Shown: one piece after another, positions 1-8,018 of the stretch | How the letters are laid out: every line of letters begins with the position of its first letter | How positions within the stretch are numbered: position 1 is the first letter of the stretch | Source of the DNA: SKVR01 sp964410015 | Lineage (GTDB): Bacteria; Bacteroidota; Bacteroidia; Bacteroidales; UBA7960 | Direction: 5' to 3' | DNA length: 18,052 nucleotides | Assembly: GCA_964410015.1 (NCBI GenBank) | Contig: CAYPFV010000053.1 | Location: 1 to 18,052 of the forward strand | The notes under the pieces: model-generated | Database searches by the model: none | Told to the model about the DNA's origin: nothing | Seen by the model: the letters and a program-made list of their open reading frames with translations, nothing else | Made by a program: the position numbers and the translations under genes

Positions 1-409
1 GAGGTGTGTTGATTACTTTAGGTTTTACCGACATTTGTACGGCTTCCAATACATCGCGGCCTGCAAGATCAATTGCAGTAGCAGTTTTGAAATCGAGGTT
101 TATGTTGGCTTTATCGGCACTGATGAGTGCATTTACCACTGCTTTTACCCTACCTCCGGCAAGATAATGTGCCTCAAGGTCGTCGCGGTTGAGTCGCAAA
201 CCGGCTTTAGTGGCAGATATAAGGTTGTTAACAATTACTGACGGCGGAATTTTTCTCCAACGCATCAGAACAAGTTGCAGCAAGTTGATCCTTACACCTG
301 AAACAAGTGCAGAAAACCACAATCCAATAGGGATAAAATAGAATAGTATCCATAAGAATAGTATACTTACAATCCCAATCGCAATAATAATACCTAAGTT
401 TGCGTCCAT
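1..409 (-). CDS. floA: Flotillin-like protein FloA (5' part, runs off the left edge)
   Basis: The reading frame starts at the ATG read from 409 on the minus strand and stays open to the window edge, giving 136 N-terminal residues. It begins with a hydrophobic membrane segment (about residues 5-30), followed by the start of the SPFH/flotillin domain. Recognisable family stretches are ESHYLAGG-like 'EAHYLAGGRVKAVVNALI' and 'AIDLAGRDVLEAVQMSV', which I recognise as closely resembling Bacillus FloA (YqfA). FloA-type flotillins are membrane-anchored scaffold proteins of functional membrane microdomains. The start codon lies 3 bp beyond the nfeD stop, so the two genes form one unit. NfeD next to a flotillin is a classic pairing. 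The C-terminal part is outside the window, so completeness cannot be judged. Confidence 0.93.
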   Translation of the reverse strand, partial: MDANLGIIIAIGIVSILFLWILFYFIPIGLWFSALVSGVRINLLQLVLMRWRKIPPSVIVNNLISATKAGLRLNRDDLEAHYLAGGRVKAVVNALISADKANINLDFKTATAIDLAGRDVLEAVQMSVKPKVINTP

Positions 410-412
410 TTT

Positions 413-883
413 TTAATTTATTTTTGATTTAACAATGATTTTATTTCCATCTACTTTTGTTACAACTATTTCTGTGTTTTGATCAATCAGATTATCTTTG
501 GAGGTAACCTCGTAATAATCTCCGTTAATCAGTGCTTTACCCATTGGATTTAAGCGGGTTACTGAAACACCCTCATCACCTTTATTTACAGTATTTTCTT
601 CTCTGGTATTTACTTTTCCAACAATTTCTGTCCCCAGCATGGCTTTTCGCCACGTATTGCTTTTGAGGGCAAAAACTATAGAAATGATAAAAAAAACAAG
701 CGTACCAGCCAGCACATAGGTTCCGGTTGCATTGCCATAATTGCTGTACGTAATATAAATGGCAAAAACCATAAGGGCAACTCCTATTATGCCCACCACG
801 GTTGTACCTGGAACGACCAGCATCTCAAGCAAAATAAAGATGATTCCAACCAGAATTATTATTAGTATTACTAACCAACTCAT
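413..883 (-). CDS. nfeD: NfeD family membrane protein, flotillin partner
   Basis: This is a 156-residue protein. It has a hydrophobic N-terminal half containing about three membrane segments (near 3-24, 28-46 and 54-73). A soluble C-terminal half (about 85-156) is rich in short beta strands ('MGKALINGDYYEV', 'NTEIVVTKVDGNKIIVKS'), as expected for the NfeD OB-fold domain. It lacks the N-terminal ClpP-like protease domain of long NfeD proteins, so it is the short class. It is transcribed immediately ahead of floA with a 3-bp gap. Short NfeD proteins are thought to bind or stabilise flotillins in the membrane, and the gene order supports that role here. The family assignment is firm; the molecular function is inferred from the family. 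Confidence 0.88.
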   Translation of the reverse strand: MSWLVILIIILVGIIFILLEMLVVPGTTVVGIIGVALMVFAIYITYSNYGNATGTYVLAGTLVFFIISIVFALKSNTWRKAMLGTEIVGKVNTREENTVNKGDEGVSVTRLNPMGKALINGDYYEVTSKDNLIDQNTEIVVTKVDGNKIIVKSKIN

Positions 884-1145
884 TTTATTTTTGTTTAGGT
901 GAAATTATATTAATCATAGATATAGTATGACGATGCAGAAATGGTAATAGTATAATTCTTTTCATTAAAAAATATGGTAAAAGCCTTATTTTACTGAGTT
1001 GGTTCTTACCAATATTACGGAATTTAATTAGCTGCCTCAATGTATCAAATCTGTATTGAATTTTTTTTACAATTTATATTTAAATCTGTCATATCCTTTT
1101 CATGTGTAATGCAGAAGCAATTCTTATCTGTATTTAAAAAACTAG

Positions 1146-1418
1146 TCATTCAATGGTTGCCGTTAATCCCCGATTTAAAATTTCTCTATACATAGGTTGG
1201 AGTTCATTATAGTCTCCGGATTTTACAGAACATTTTCCTTTGTAATGTATAATCATGGTACATTGCTCGGCCTGTTCGGGTTTATGTTTACATACCTCAA
1301 TAAGAGTTCTGATCACAAAATCAAATGTATTAAAATCATCGTTATGAACTACAAGTTCACGTAATTTATTTTTCTCAACATCAAATAATTCTTCATGTTT
1401 TGGATTGAATTTGCCCAT
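1146..1418 (-). CDS. clpS: ATP-dependent Clp protease adaptor ClpS
   Basis: This is a 90-residue protein with the ClpS core. The 'HNDD' motif at residues 25-28 (the N-degron-binding loop begins here) is followed by 'FDFVIRTLIEVCKHKPEQA' and 'IHYKGKCSVKSG', which correspond to the conserved helix and the HxxG segment of ClpS. ClpS binds substrates with destabilising N-terminal residues and delivers them to ClpA/ClpC with ClpP in the cytosol. The C-terminal part ('YREILNRGLTATIE') matches the final helix and strand. The length is normal for the family. It lies downstream of plsY on the same strand after a 111-bp gap that contains a convincing Bacteroidota-type promoter, so it can probably be transcribed on its own. 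No Clp ATPase or protease gene is in the window. Confidence 0.88.
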   Translation of the reverse strand: MGKFNPKHEELFDVEKNKLRELVVHNDDFNTFDFVIRTLIEVCKHKPEQAEQCTMIIHYKGKCSVKSGDYNELQPMYREILNRGLTATIE

Positions 1419-1493
1419 AAGAAAGATTTCTTTATTTGCTTGGTTTAATTTAGCAATATTTTTACCTGGCTTTCATGCAGAAATTACAAGAAA

Positions 1494-1523
1494 CAAAGTT
1501 ATACAAACTAAATGCAATACAAA
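1494..1523 (-). promoter_or_regulatory. Bacteroidota-type promoter upstream of clpS
   Basis: On the minus strand TTTG (1523-1520) is followed after 18 bp by TAACTTTG (1501-1494). This matches the Bacteroidota housekeeping pattern of a -33 TTTG and a -7 TAnnTTTG. Transcription would start about 5-8 bp further on, roughly 70 nt before the clpS ATG. It is the only place in the window where I found both boxes at correct spacing and orientation in front of a gene. Confidence 0.5.
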
Positions 1524-1529
1524 AGGAAT

Positions 1530-2180
1530 TTATCTGTTGACAATCCCTTTTTTTCCAAAATTAAGCCGGTTTTCTTCACCTTTTAGCAATCTTCTTATAT
1601 TTTTGGTATGAGTAAACAGAACAAAAATACTGACAAATATGGAAAAAATAATCTCTGCCGGCAAATTACGTCCCAAAATGATGATAACCACAAAAGGAAA
1701 AGCGATGGCTGCCGATATTGAACCTAAAGATACATAACGGGTAGGCAAAAACACAAGCAGGAAAATAACCAGACAGATCAAAACTGCAGCGGGAGCAATC
1801 GCTGTAAAAATACCGGCAAGTGTAGCAATGCCCTTTCCACCTCTGAAACGGGCAAAAACAGGAAATACATGACCGACCAGCGCCATGGTTCCAAGCAAGA
1901 GTTGATAAACCACTATGGTGTTTTGAGTAGGAAAAAGATCAGGACTTACCAAACGATACAGGTATACGGCAGCAAAACCTTTCAGTGCATCCAGAAATAA
2001 CACAAGAGCTCCGGCCTTGTTGCCGAATACTCTAAGGGCATTGGTGGCTCCTGCATTACCACTCCCGTAGTTTCTCAGATCAATTTTATAAAACAATAAT
2101 CCAAACCATACCGATGTGGGGATTGATCCTAAAAGGTATGCCAAAACAGGTAGCAAAATCATCTGAATATTCCATTCCAT
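1530..2180 (-). CDS. plsY: Acyl-phosphate:glycerol-3-phosphate acyltransferase PlsY
   Basis: This is a 216-residue polytopic inner-membrane enzyme that transfers an acyl group from acyl-phosphate to glycerol-3-phosphate, the first step of phospholipid synthesis in the PlsX/PlsY route. The three PlsY cytoplasmic motifs are visible: 'GSIPTS' near 18-23, the glycine-rich 'GSGNAGATNALR' at 39-50, and 'GHVFPVF...FRGGKGIAT' at 103-120. The C-terminal 'HTKNIRRLLKGEE' at 191-203 matches the family signature. Length and hydrophobic profile (about five membrane segments) are typical. It begins a minus-strand pair with clpS. The upstream 409-bp gap separates it from the divergent permease gene. No plsX is in the window. 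Confidence 0.95.
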   Translation of the reverse strand: MEWNIQMILLPVLAYLLGSIPTSVWFGLLFYKIDLRNYGSGNAGATNALRVFGNKAGALVLFLDALKGFAAVYLYRLVSPDLFPTQNTIVVYQLLLGTMALVGHVFPVFARFRGGKGIATLAGIFTAIAPAAVLICLVIFLLVFLPTRYVSLGSISAAIAFPFVVIIILGRNLPAEIIFSIFVSIFVLFTHTKNIRRLLKGEENRLNFGKKGIVNR

Positions 2181-2589
2181 AATTCATTATATTTATTTAG
2201 CTGATAGCAAAATGCAAATCAGTTTTCAGAAAAAGAATTCAAAACACTAAACTTTTCAAGAACATCAACAAATAAAATTGATGAAACCGGATCAAAATGG
2301 CGAAAACAAATTCTACTATTGTTGCTTTTATTCCCAAATGCTTATATTCTTCCATTAGTTTTCGCACTCAAAATTACGATTTTATTTATGATGTTAAAAA
2401 TTAATTAGTAAATGATAATTTTGTAGTTTGTATTGATGAACCTATATCTGGTAATCCTATTGACACCAGTGCATGATTATAATTTTGCAACATGGCAAAA
2501 AGTTCAAAACCAGTATTGTTGACGAGTGTGTTTTTTTTACAAAAGTATTAACCGAATAAATCTAATAATAAACGGCTGATAATAGTTGA
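2181..2589. other. Intergenic region between divergent plsY and the permease gene
   Basis: This 409-bp AT-rich gap should hold promoters for both flanking genes. On the plus strand, TAATTTTG at 2416-2423 matches the -7 box. On the minus strand CAAAATTA at 2369-2376 does the same for plsY. Neither has a clear TTTG at -33, and such octamers are frequent in AT-rich DNA, so neither is called. Two very short ATG-initiated frames (35 and 17 codons) are not convincing. I see no RNA gene or repeat. Confidence 0.5.
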
Positions 2590-3840
2590 TTGCCGATACA
2601 TTTTAATTCTAAAAACATCAATATTTTGAATACCCCATTGTATATTGCCCGACGAATGGCAGACAGCGATAAAAAAGTTACCGGTATAGTGAAAAAAATT
2701 GCTATTGCCTCCATTGCTCTTGGTATTACCGTGATGATCATTGCTGTGGCAGTGGTTATAGGATTTCAGAGCGAAATACGCAATAAAGTCATCGGCTTTG
2801 GTTCACACATACAAATCACCAGTTTTGACGATAATATATCTTACGAATCACAACCCATTGATCGCAACCAACCCTTTCTGGAGCATTTACAGACAATACC
2901 CGGGATAAAAAATGTTCAGGTTTTCGCCACAAAACCCGGTGTTATTAAAACAGATGATGATATACACGGGGTCATTTTTAAAGGGGTAGGAAGTGATTTT
3001 TCATGGGATTTTTTCAATGAGAAAATAACAGAAGGAAGACGAATTGAATATCGTGATTCAAAGCGAAGTAATGATATCATCATCTCGGATCATATTGCAA
3101 AACTTCTTCAGTTATCCATAGATGATGATGTTTTTGTTTATTTTATTCAAGAGCCACCCAGGGTAAGAAGATTAAAGGTTGCTGCCATTTATGATACAGG
3201 GCTTGAAGAACTCGACCAGTTATTTATACTGGGTGATATTGGGCATCTGCAGCGATTGAATGACTGGGAAACCAATGAGGTGGCTGGTTTTGAGGTGCTG
3301 CTTCAAGATTTTAAAGATATAGAAGAAGTTAATGCTGCAGTTGAGGAGAAAATCCCTTACAATTTGCAAACCAGAACCATTCGTGAGCTTTATCCACAAA
3401 TATTTGACTGGTTGGCGCTATTGGATATGAATGTGTATGTGATCATTTTCATTATGATACTGGTGGCAGGTATCAACATGATCACCACACTTTTAATTTC
3501 TGTTTTAGAAAAAACCAATATGATAGGAATTCTTAAGGCTTTAGGATCTGATAATAATCTGATAAGAAAGGTTTTTCTTTATCATGCTGGTTTTCTGATC
3601 ATGAGGGGAATGTTGTGGGGCAACATCCTGGGGGTCGGATTGCTATATATTCAGCATTTTACGGGTATCATAAAATTAGACCAGGCAAGTTATTTTGTAA
3701 GTACCGTACCAGTTCATTTCAGTTTTATTTATATATTGTTGATCAACTTAGGAACATTAGTGATATCTTTACTGATGCTCATCTTACCCAGTTACATTAT
3801 AGCCAGTGTTTCGCCTGTAAAGGCAATCACTTTCAGGTAA
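2590..3840 (+). CDS. LolC/LolE-family (FtsX-type) ABC transporter permease
   Basis: The 416-residue protein has an N-terminal membrane anchor (about 36-58) followed by a large extracytoplasmic MacB/LolE-type domain (about 60-275). Three membrane segments follow (near 280-305, 330-355, 375-402). The coupling-helix sequence 'EKTNMIGILKALGS' (307-320) and the ending 'SPVKAITFR' are diagnostic of the FtsX superfamily. Members couple to a LolD-type ATPase to extract lipoproteins or act in mechanotransmission. No ATPase gene is adjacent, which is common for this gene in Bacteroidota. The start is uncertain: TTG at 2590 sits directly after an in-frame TGA, and a second TTG at 2626 would begin 'LNTPLYIARR', the usual family N-terminus. 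The first ATG, at 2656, would delete that conserved segment. Confidence 0.85.
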   Translation: MPIHFNSKNINILNTPLYIARRMADSDKKVTGIVKKIAIASIALGITVMIIAVAVVIGFQSEIRNKVIGFGSHIQITSFDDNISYESQPIDRNQPFLEHLQTIPGIKNVQVFATKPGVIKTDDDIHGVIFKGVGSDFSWDFFNEKITEGRRIEYRDSKRSNDIIISDHIAKLLQLSIDDDVFVYFIQEPPRVRRLKVAAIYDTGLEELDQLFILGDIGHLQRLNDWETNEVAGFEVLLQDFKDIEEVNAAVEEKIPYNLQTRTIRELYPQIFDWLALLDMNVYVIIFIMILVAGINMITTLLISVLEKTNMIGILKALGSDNNLIRKVFLYHAGFLIMRGMLWGNILGVGLLYIQHFTGIIKLDQASYFVSTVPVHFSFIYILLINLGTLVISLLMLILPSYIIASVSPVKAITFR

Positions 3841-3902
3841 TTTCTATTTCATTTTTTTGTTGATGGTTTTGAGAAAAGTTGAGATTGGCAGGGAAGAAGC
3901 AT

Positions 3903-3933
3903 AAAAAAACCGGATAAAAATATCCGGTTTTTT
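3903..3933. terminator. Bidirectional intrinsic terminator
   Basis: An 8-bp perfect stem, ACCGGATA (3909-3916) and TATCCGGT (3921-3928), encloses an AAAA loop. It is flanked by A7 on the left and T6 on the right, so a U-tract follows the stem in either direction. It lies between the permease stop (3840) and the stop of the convergent beta-barrel gene (3958) and can serve both. Confidence 0.85.
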
Positions 3934-3957
3934 CGGGTTCTTAAAAATCTTTATTTA

Positions 3958-4602
3958 TCAGAATAAAAGTCCGATGCTCAGAATAATTTGTCGTGGGCGA
4001 GTGTCAAAATTGTAGGTATTGTCTCCCAGGGTAAGGCCATCGCTTAATTTACTTAAGCTTCCTTCGTATTTAAGATCAAGAGCAATACTACCTAGATTGA
4101 TTCCGGCACCTACCTGGAATCCAAATGTAGCAGAATTGAATTTTTCATTCAGGTTTTCACCCTCGAAAAAAGAACGATTATCGAGATCAGATTCAGTGTT
4201 CAGCACAACCGATGCTACAGGTCCGACGCCTAACCTTACAGGACCTAATTTTGTACCTACCAGCACAGGAACATCAATTTTAGAAAAGCGCTGAGTGAAA
4301 AAACCTTCGTCGTCTGGGTCGGCATCTATCAGTTGCATTTCATTACCAGTGGTAACAAACAATAATTCGGGTTGAATAAATACTGCCAGCAAATTGATCT
4401 GACTCATTACTCCAATATGAAATCCGGTGTAATTATCTGACAAAGTTTTTATTTCAGCGCTCCCAAACTGTGGACTTTGGATATCATAGGTTTGTTCGGG
4501 TAAGGAACTGAAATTCATTCCACCTCTTAAACCAAATTTAATCTGTGCCTGTGTTGTTTGGTAAGCAAATAAAAGGGCAAAAATGATCATCAACTTTTTC
4601 AT
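3958..4602 (-). CDS. Outer-membrane beta-barrel protein (PorT-like, OMP_b-brl_2 type)
   Basis: This is a 214-residue protein with a clear signal peptide (MKK, hydrophobic core, then 'TTQA|Q' with cleavage predicted after residue 19). The mature protein starts 'QIKFGLRGGMNFSS' and alternates amphipathic strands and polar turns: 'GFHIGVMSQINLLAVFIQPELLF', 'PVLVGTKLGPVRLGVGPVASVVL', 'FGFQVGAGINLGSIALDLKYEGSL'. It ends in a strand with aromatic Phe ('ILSIGLLF'), as outer-membrane barrels do. This is the common small beta-barrel family of Bacteroidota, whose cargo is usually unknown. It lies 82 bp downstream of the DUF349 gene on the same strand and is closed by the terminator at 3903-3933. No specific function can be assigned. 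Confidence 0.82.
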   Translation of the reverse strand: MKKLMIIFALLFAYQTTQAQIKFGLRGGMNFSSLPEQTYDIQSPQFGSAEIKTLSDNYTGFHIGVMSQINLLAVFIQPELLFVTTGNEMQLIDADPDDEGFFTQRFSKIDVPVLVGTKLGPVRLGVGPVASVVLNTESDLDNRSFFEGENLNEKFNSATFGFQVGAGINLGSIALDLKYEGSLSKLSDGLTLGDNTYNFDTRPRQIILSIGLLF

Positions 4603-4684
4603 AAGCTAGCGTTTTGGTTAAAAAAATTAATCGGCGTTTATAATAGAGCAATCATTATTCCAAAACTGATAAAAACGGATTTTA

Positions 4685-7045
4685 TTATTCCTGCGACTGG
4701 TTTAAAATTTTCAGTTTTTCTTCTATTATCGCAATATCGGCTTTGGCTTTTTCAATTTTGGTTTCAAATTCTGCTTTTAACACATCTGCTTTTTTTGAGG
4801 AGGCAAAAAAACCAATGTTGTTTTCCCAAAGTTTAATATCATTTTGTAAGGTATTGATTTTACCGGTCAGGAAATTTCTTTCCTTATGAATTATATTATC
4901 AGCATTGGGTGAATTTTTCAGACTTTCAATTTTATTTTTGAATCCTATAGTTGATTGTGCTTTACGGCTAATGTTGAGTTTGTCGAATTGGTCATTGATG
5001 GTTTTGCGAAATTCATTCTGGATACGGTCTTTTTCTTTGATGGGCACATGTCCAATTTCCATCCATTGCCGCTGAAAATCTTTCAGTACATCCAGATTTT
5101 TGCTTTTGTCATCAGTATATTCATATATTCTGATTTTTTCAATTAGTTCTTTCTTACGGATAAGATTTTCTTCCTGTTTCTCTCCGATATTGGCAAAATA
5201 GGCTGATTTTCTATTGAAAAACTCATCGCATGCACCTCTGAATCTTTTCCAAATTTTATCGGATACTTTTCTGGGAACAGGTCCGATTTTTTTCCATTGC
5301 TGCTGTAGGGTAATCAGTTCATCGGTTGTTTTTTTCCAGTCTTCGCTGTCTTTAAGTGCTTCGGCCTGAGCACAAAGATGTAGTTTTTGATTATAATTTT
5401 CGTTTTGCTCATCTTTATAATTTGCGAAAAATTCTTTTTTAGCCTTGAAGAACTTGTCCAGAGCAGTTCTGAATCTCACCCATATTTCATCATTAACCTT
5501 CTTAGGTGCAAATCCAATAGTTTTCCAAACTTTAAAAAGTTCATTGATTTTATCAGTATTTCCTTGCCAGTTTTTGGGTGTTTTGGGCGTTTCAGAAGCA
5601 ATTTCTTCAGCTTTTTCGCATAAAACAATTTTGGCAGCATAGTTCTTATTCTGTTCTTCCCTCAGGTTATCATAATATTTTTGTCTTCTTTCATTGAGGG
5701 CATCGCTGGCAGTTTTAAACCGTTCCCATATTTGGTCTTTTTTGTCTTTGGGCGCAGGGCCGGTTTCTTTCCAGGCTTCGTGTAGTTTCTGGAGTTTTTC
5801 AAAAGACTTGTTGATAGAGGGTTCGAGGAGTAATTCTTCGGCTTTCTCGCAAAGTTCTGTTTTTGATTCAAGGTTCTTTTTCAGGTCAAGGTCTCTTAAC
5901 TCTTTGTTGATCTTAACTTTATCGAAAAATTTCTCTACCAGAAAATGGTAATTGTTCCACAATGTATTTTTAGATGCTTGTGGTACTGGCCCTATTTCAC
6001 GCCATTTATCCTGAAGTTCTTTGAAAATATCGTATGTTCTTTTAAGTTCTTCTTCTGATTCAATCAATTGACGTAAATCTTCCAAAAGGGCTTCTTTGGC
6101 TTTCAGATTATCTTCTTTTTGCTTTTCAAAGGCCTGGTCATAAACATATTTCTTCTGTTTGTACAACGCAAAAGCCTTATCAAATCTTTCAGATAGTTCA
6201 TCAGTTACAATTTTTTCCTCCTGTTCTTTTTCATTAGAGGAAGATATATTTTTTTCATACGATTCCATATTTTCGGATTTCACAATGGTGCGAAAAGCTA
6301 TTTTTATGTATCCAATATGTTTTCGTATAAAAGCGATGTCGTCTTTTTCTAACAGTGCTTCCAGCGCTTCAACCAGTTCTTGTTTGTTTAATGATCCATA
6401 TTTTTCCGAAAGGTTTTCATCCTCTTCTTCTTCAACTGTGCCTTGACTAATTTTTTGTTCTTTATTTGCTTCATCATCAGATTCTTTTTTCTGCGATAAA
6501 TTTTCTTTGTGTTTTTTTTCTGATGCTTCCTTTGATACTTGGTTTTCTTTTGTTTTTTCCGAAACGAGAGGATTTGTTGGCTCTTCAGTATTTACCTTTT
6601 CTTCCGAAGATTTTTCTTCCTTGTTTTGTTCTAACTGTTCAATATCGGCAGATTCAGGATATTTTGGTTTTATTTCCTGGTCAATATCTGCTTGGTTTTC
6701 AGCATCTGGTGTTTCGCTTTCTTGTTCTTTTTCTTTGGGAGATGCGTATTCAGACGCTTTTTCCTCTTGGTTTAATTGTTTTTGGTTTTCAACCGGCTGC
6801 TGTTCATCTTTTTTGTCAGAAGCACCTTCTGTGTCAGAAGCACCTTCATCTGATGTTTCTCCTGCCGTTTCTTTTTCTTCAGTTGTTTGTTCTGAAGATA
6901 CTTCAATTGTTTTTTTTTCTGTTTCTAATGATTCTGATTCAGAATCTCTGGCAAAATCATTTTGCTGATTCAGGTTCTCTACCCCTTGATCTTTATCTTT
7001 TTCAGGATTTTTTGAACCGGGGTTGAGCAGATCTTTGTTTTCCAT
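4685..7045 (-). CDS. DUF349 repeat protein with long acidic N-terminus
   Basis: The 786-residue protein has three parts. Residues 1 to about 215 are a low-complexity, Glu/Lys/Ser/Gln-rich, probably disordered tail. A short helical segment follows (about 218-255). Five DUF349 repeats come next, marked by W-x-x-[IT]-G-x-[VA]-P motifs at 348 (WREIGPVP), 425 (WKETGPAP), 507 (WKTIGFAP), 584 (WKKIGPVP) and 661 (WMEIGHVP), spaced 77-82 residues apart. The C-terminus (about 700-786) is a predicted coiled coil. There is no signal peptide, so it is probably cytosolic. DUF349 has no established biochemical role; the repeat layout suggests a helical binding or scaffold protein. The gene stands alone, with a TAATTTTG (-7-like) box at 7127-7120 about 75 bp upstream but no clear -33 box. 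Confidence 0.9.
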   Translation of the reverse strand: MENKDLLNPGSKNPEKDKDQGVENLNQQNDFARDSESESLETEKKTIEVSSEQTTEEKETAGETSDEGASDTEGASDKKDEQQPVENQKQLNQEEKASEYASPKEKEQESETPDAENQADIDQEIKPKYPESADIEQLEQNKEEKSSEEKVNTEEPTNPLVSEKTKENQVSKEASEKKHKENLSQKKESDDEANKEQKISQGTVEEEEDENLSEKYGSLNKQELVEALEALLEKDDIAFIRKHIGYIKIAFRTIVKSENMESYEKNISSSNEKEQEEKIVTDELSERFDKAFALYKQKKYVYDQAFEKQKEDNLKAKEALLEDLRQLIESEEELKRTYDIFKELQDKWREIGPVPQASKNTLWNNYHFLVEKFFDKVKINKELRDLDLKKNLESKTELCEKAEELLLEPSINKSFEKLQKLHEAWKETGPAPKDKKDQIWERFKTASDALNERRQKYYDNLREEQNKNYAAKIVLCEKAEEIASETPKTPKNWQGNTDKINELFKVWKTIGFAPKKVNDEIWVRFRTALDKFFKAKKEFFANYKDEQNENYNQKLHLCAQAEALKDSEDWKKTTDELITLQQQWKKIGPVPRKVSDKIWKRFRGACDEFFNRKSAYFANIGEKQEENLIRKKELIEKIRIYEYTDDKSKNLDVLKDFQRQWMEIGHVPIKEKDRIQNEFRKTINDQFDKLNISRKAQSTIGFKNKIESLKNSPNADNIIHKERNFLTGKINTLQNDIKLWENNIGFFASSKKADVLKAEFETKIEKAKADIAIIEEKLKILNQSQE

Positions 7046-7505
7046 CTTACAATTAAAATTAAGTTATTAACTTTTGTTATTTAGTTAAGGAAGAATACCA
7101 TATCAATATTTTTGTATTGCAAAATTACAATAATATTTGCAGAATGCCACTTTATAGCAATTTCAAATCATTGGTTAAAAGAAAATTATTTTGTATTTCG
7201 GGTTTATCAGCGCATTTTTTCTTTTGAAATACAATCAGAATATCAGAATAAAACAGAGAAACGCAACACATGCATAGTTTTCTGTGAGAAAGCAAATTTT
7301 TTGAGGAAATCGGGTTTTATGAATGCAAGAAATTGTGAATAACTACACTGAACTCTTTCATGGCAATATAATTAAAACGTGCGCGGATGCTTATACTTTC
7401 GCAACATATCAAAAAGTAAAAACCTGTTACTGTTGGCGCACTTTCCCATTTTAAAAAAAATGAGAACCTGTTTTTGCTTTATATTAAGAACAGCCCGCAA
7501 GATAG
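7046..7505. other. Intergenic region upstream of the DUF349 gene
   Basis: In this 460-bp AT-rich gap only two weak signals are visible. One is the minus-strand TAATTTTG at 7127-7120, a candidate -7 box for the DUF349 gene. The other is an A/T-only-loop hairpin, CATTTT/AAAATG at 7447-7462, downstream of the CoA-binding protein gene. An open frame at 7112-7342 on the plus strand (76 codons) has no recognisable domain and an odd composition, and I do not call it. No RNA gene is recognised. Confidence 0.5.
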
Positions 7506-7868
7506 TCAGAATTCATCAGTATCAAGCATTATGAGGGTACAATCTTCAAGAACTTCAATTCCTTGTTGTTCTGCCATTTTTTCCAGTTTAGAGTTATAAC
7601 TTCCCGGGTTAAAAATAATTCTTTTGGGTTTTAAACCCATGATATAATCCAAATAAGGTTCTTGTTTTCCGGGATTAAGGTAAATTGTGACCGTGTGTAA
7701 GTCAGGGATTTCAACCATTTCTTTTACAATTTTCACCGAATCAATTTCGGCTTCTACTTTTCCTATTGCCACAACTTTATGACCATATTTTGTCAATTTT
7801 TTTACTGCCTTGTATGCATAGCGGGTCGGAGAAGGGCTTGCTCCTAAAACCAGGGTTGTTTTACTCAT
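7506..7868 (-). CDS. CoA-binding domain protein (YccU-like, Rossmann fold)
   Basis: The 120-residue single-domain protein begins with a beta strand and nucleotide-binding turn ('TTLVLGASPSPTRYAYKAV', residues 4-22). It continues with 'LTKYGHKVVAIG', 'VTIYLNPGKQEPYLDYIMGLKPKRIIFNPGS' and 'GIEVLEDCTLIML'. This is the pattern of the CoA_binding_2 family, related to the N-terminal domain of succinyl-CoA synthetase alpha. The length matches stand-alone members, which bind CoA or a similar nucleotide; no reaction is established. C110 corresponds to a Cys commonly seen near the C-terminus of these proteins. The gene is the last of the minus-strand series starting with the ZIP transporter but is separated from the OsmC-like gene by 149 bp that contain a long hairpin, so co-transcription is uncertain. 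Confidence 0.85.
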   Translation of the reverse strand: MSKTTLVLGASPSPTRYAYKAVKKLTKYGHKVVAIGKVEAEIDSVKIVKEMVEIPDLHTVTIYLNPGKQEPYLDYIMGLKPKRIIFNPGSYNSKLEKMAEQQGIEVLEDCTLIMLDTDEF

Positions 7869-7958
7869 AAGTTTTCATATAATAAGATGACATATAAACT
7901 GCGTAAATAAAACAGCAGTATTTAATTTCAATCAAACTTGATGGTAAGACGAAACTCT

Positions 7959-8018
7959 ATTTCGATTTTTTTCAATGATAAAATCAAGAATATCATTGAA
8001 AAAAAATCTTTTCGAAAT
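7959..8018. other. Long AT-rich hairpin at the osmC-like stop codon
   Basis: A 15-bp perfect inverted repeat (7966-7980 with 7991-8005, core CAATGATA/TATCATTG) encloses a 10-nt loop. It is flanked by an outer 7-bp arm pair, ATTTCGA (7959-7965) and TCGAAAT (8012-8018), the latter touching the stop codon of the OsmC-like gene (8018-8020). The stem begins with U's and ends with A's on both strands, the reverse of an intrinsic terminator. It may therefore be an RNA 3'-end or processing structure. It lies in the gap before the CoA-binding protein gene. Confidence 0.55.

Noticed and set aside
2267..2547. Several TAnnTTTG-like boxes and two very short ATG frames between plsY and the permease
   Set aside because: Single octamer matches without a -33 TTTG are common in AT-rich DNA, and the frames (35 and 17 codons) have no support.
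6466..7026. Long plus-strand open frames (186 and 153 codons) opposite the N-terminus of the DUF349 gene
   Set aside because: They are mirror images of the low-complexity Glu/Lys/Ser coding region, giving Phe/Leu/Ser-rich products with no domain. The minus-strand gene has clear family motifs.
7112..7342. 76-codon plus-strand frame in the gap upstream of the DUF349 gene
   Set aside because: Rich in Phe/Asn/Lys/Cys as expected for translated AT-rich non-coding DNA; no domain, signal or promoter, and its first bases overlap the candidate promoter of the DUF349 gene.
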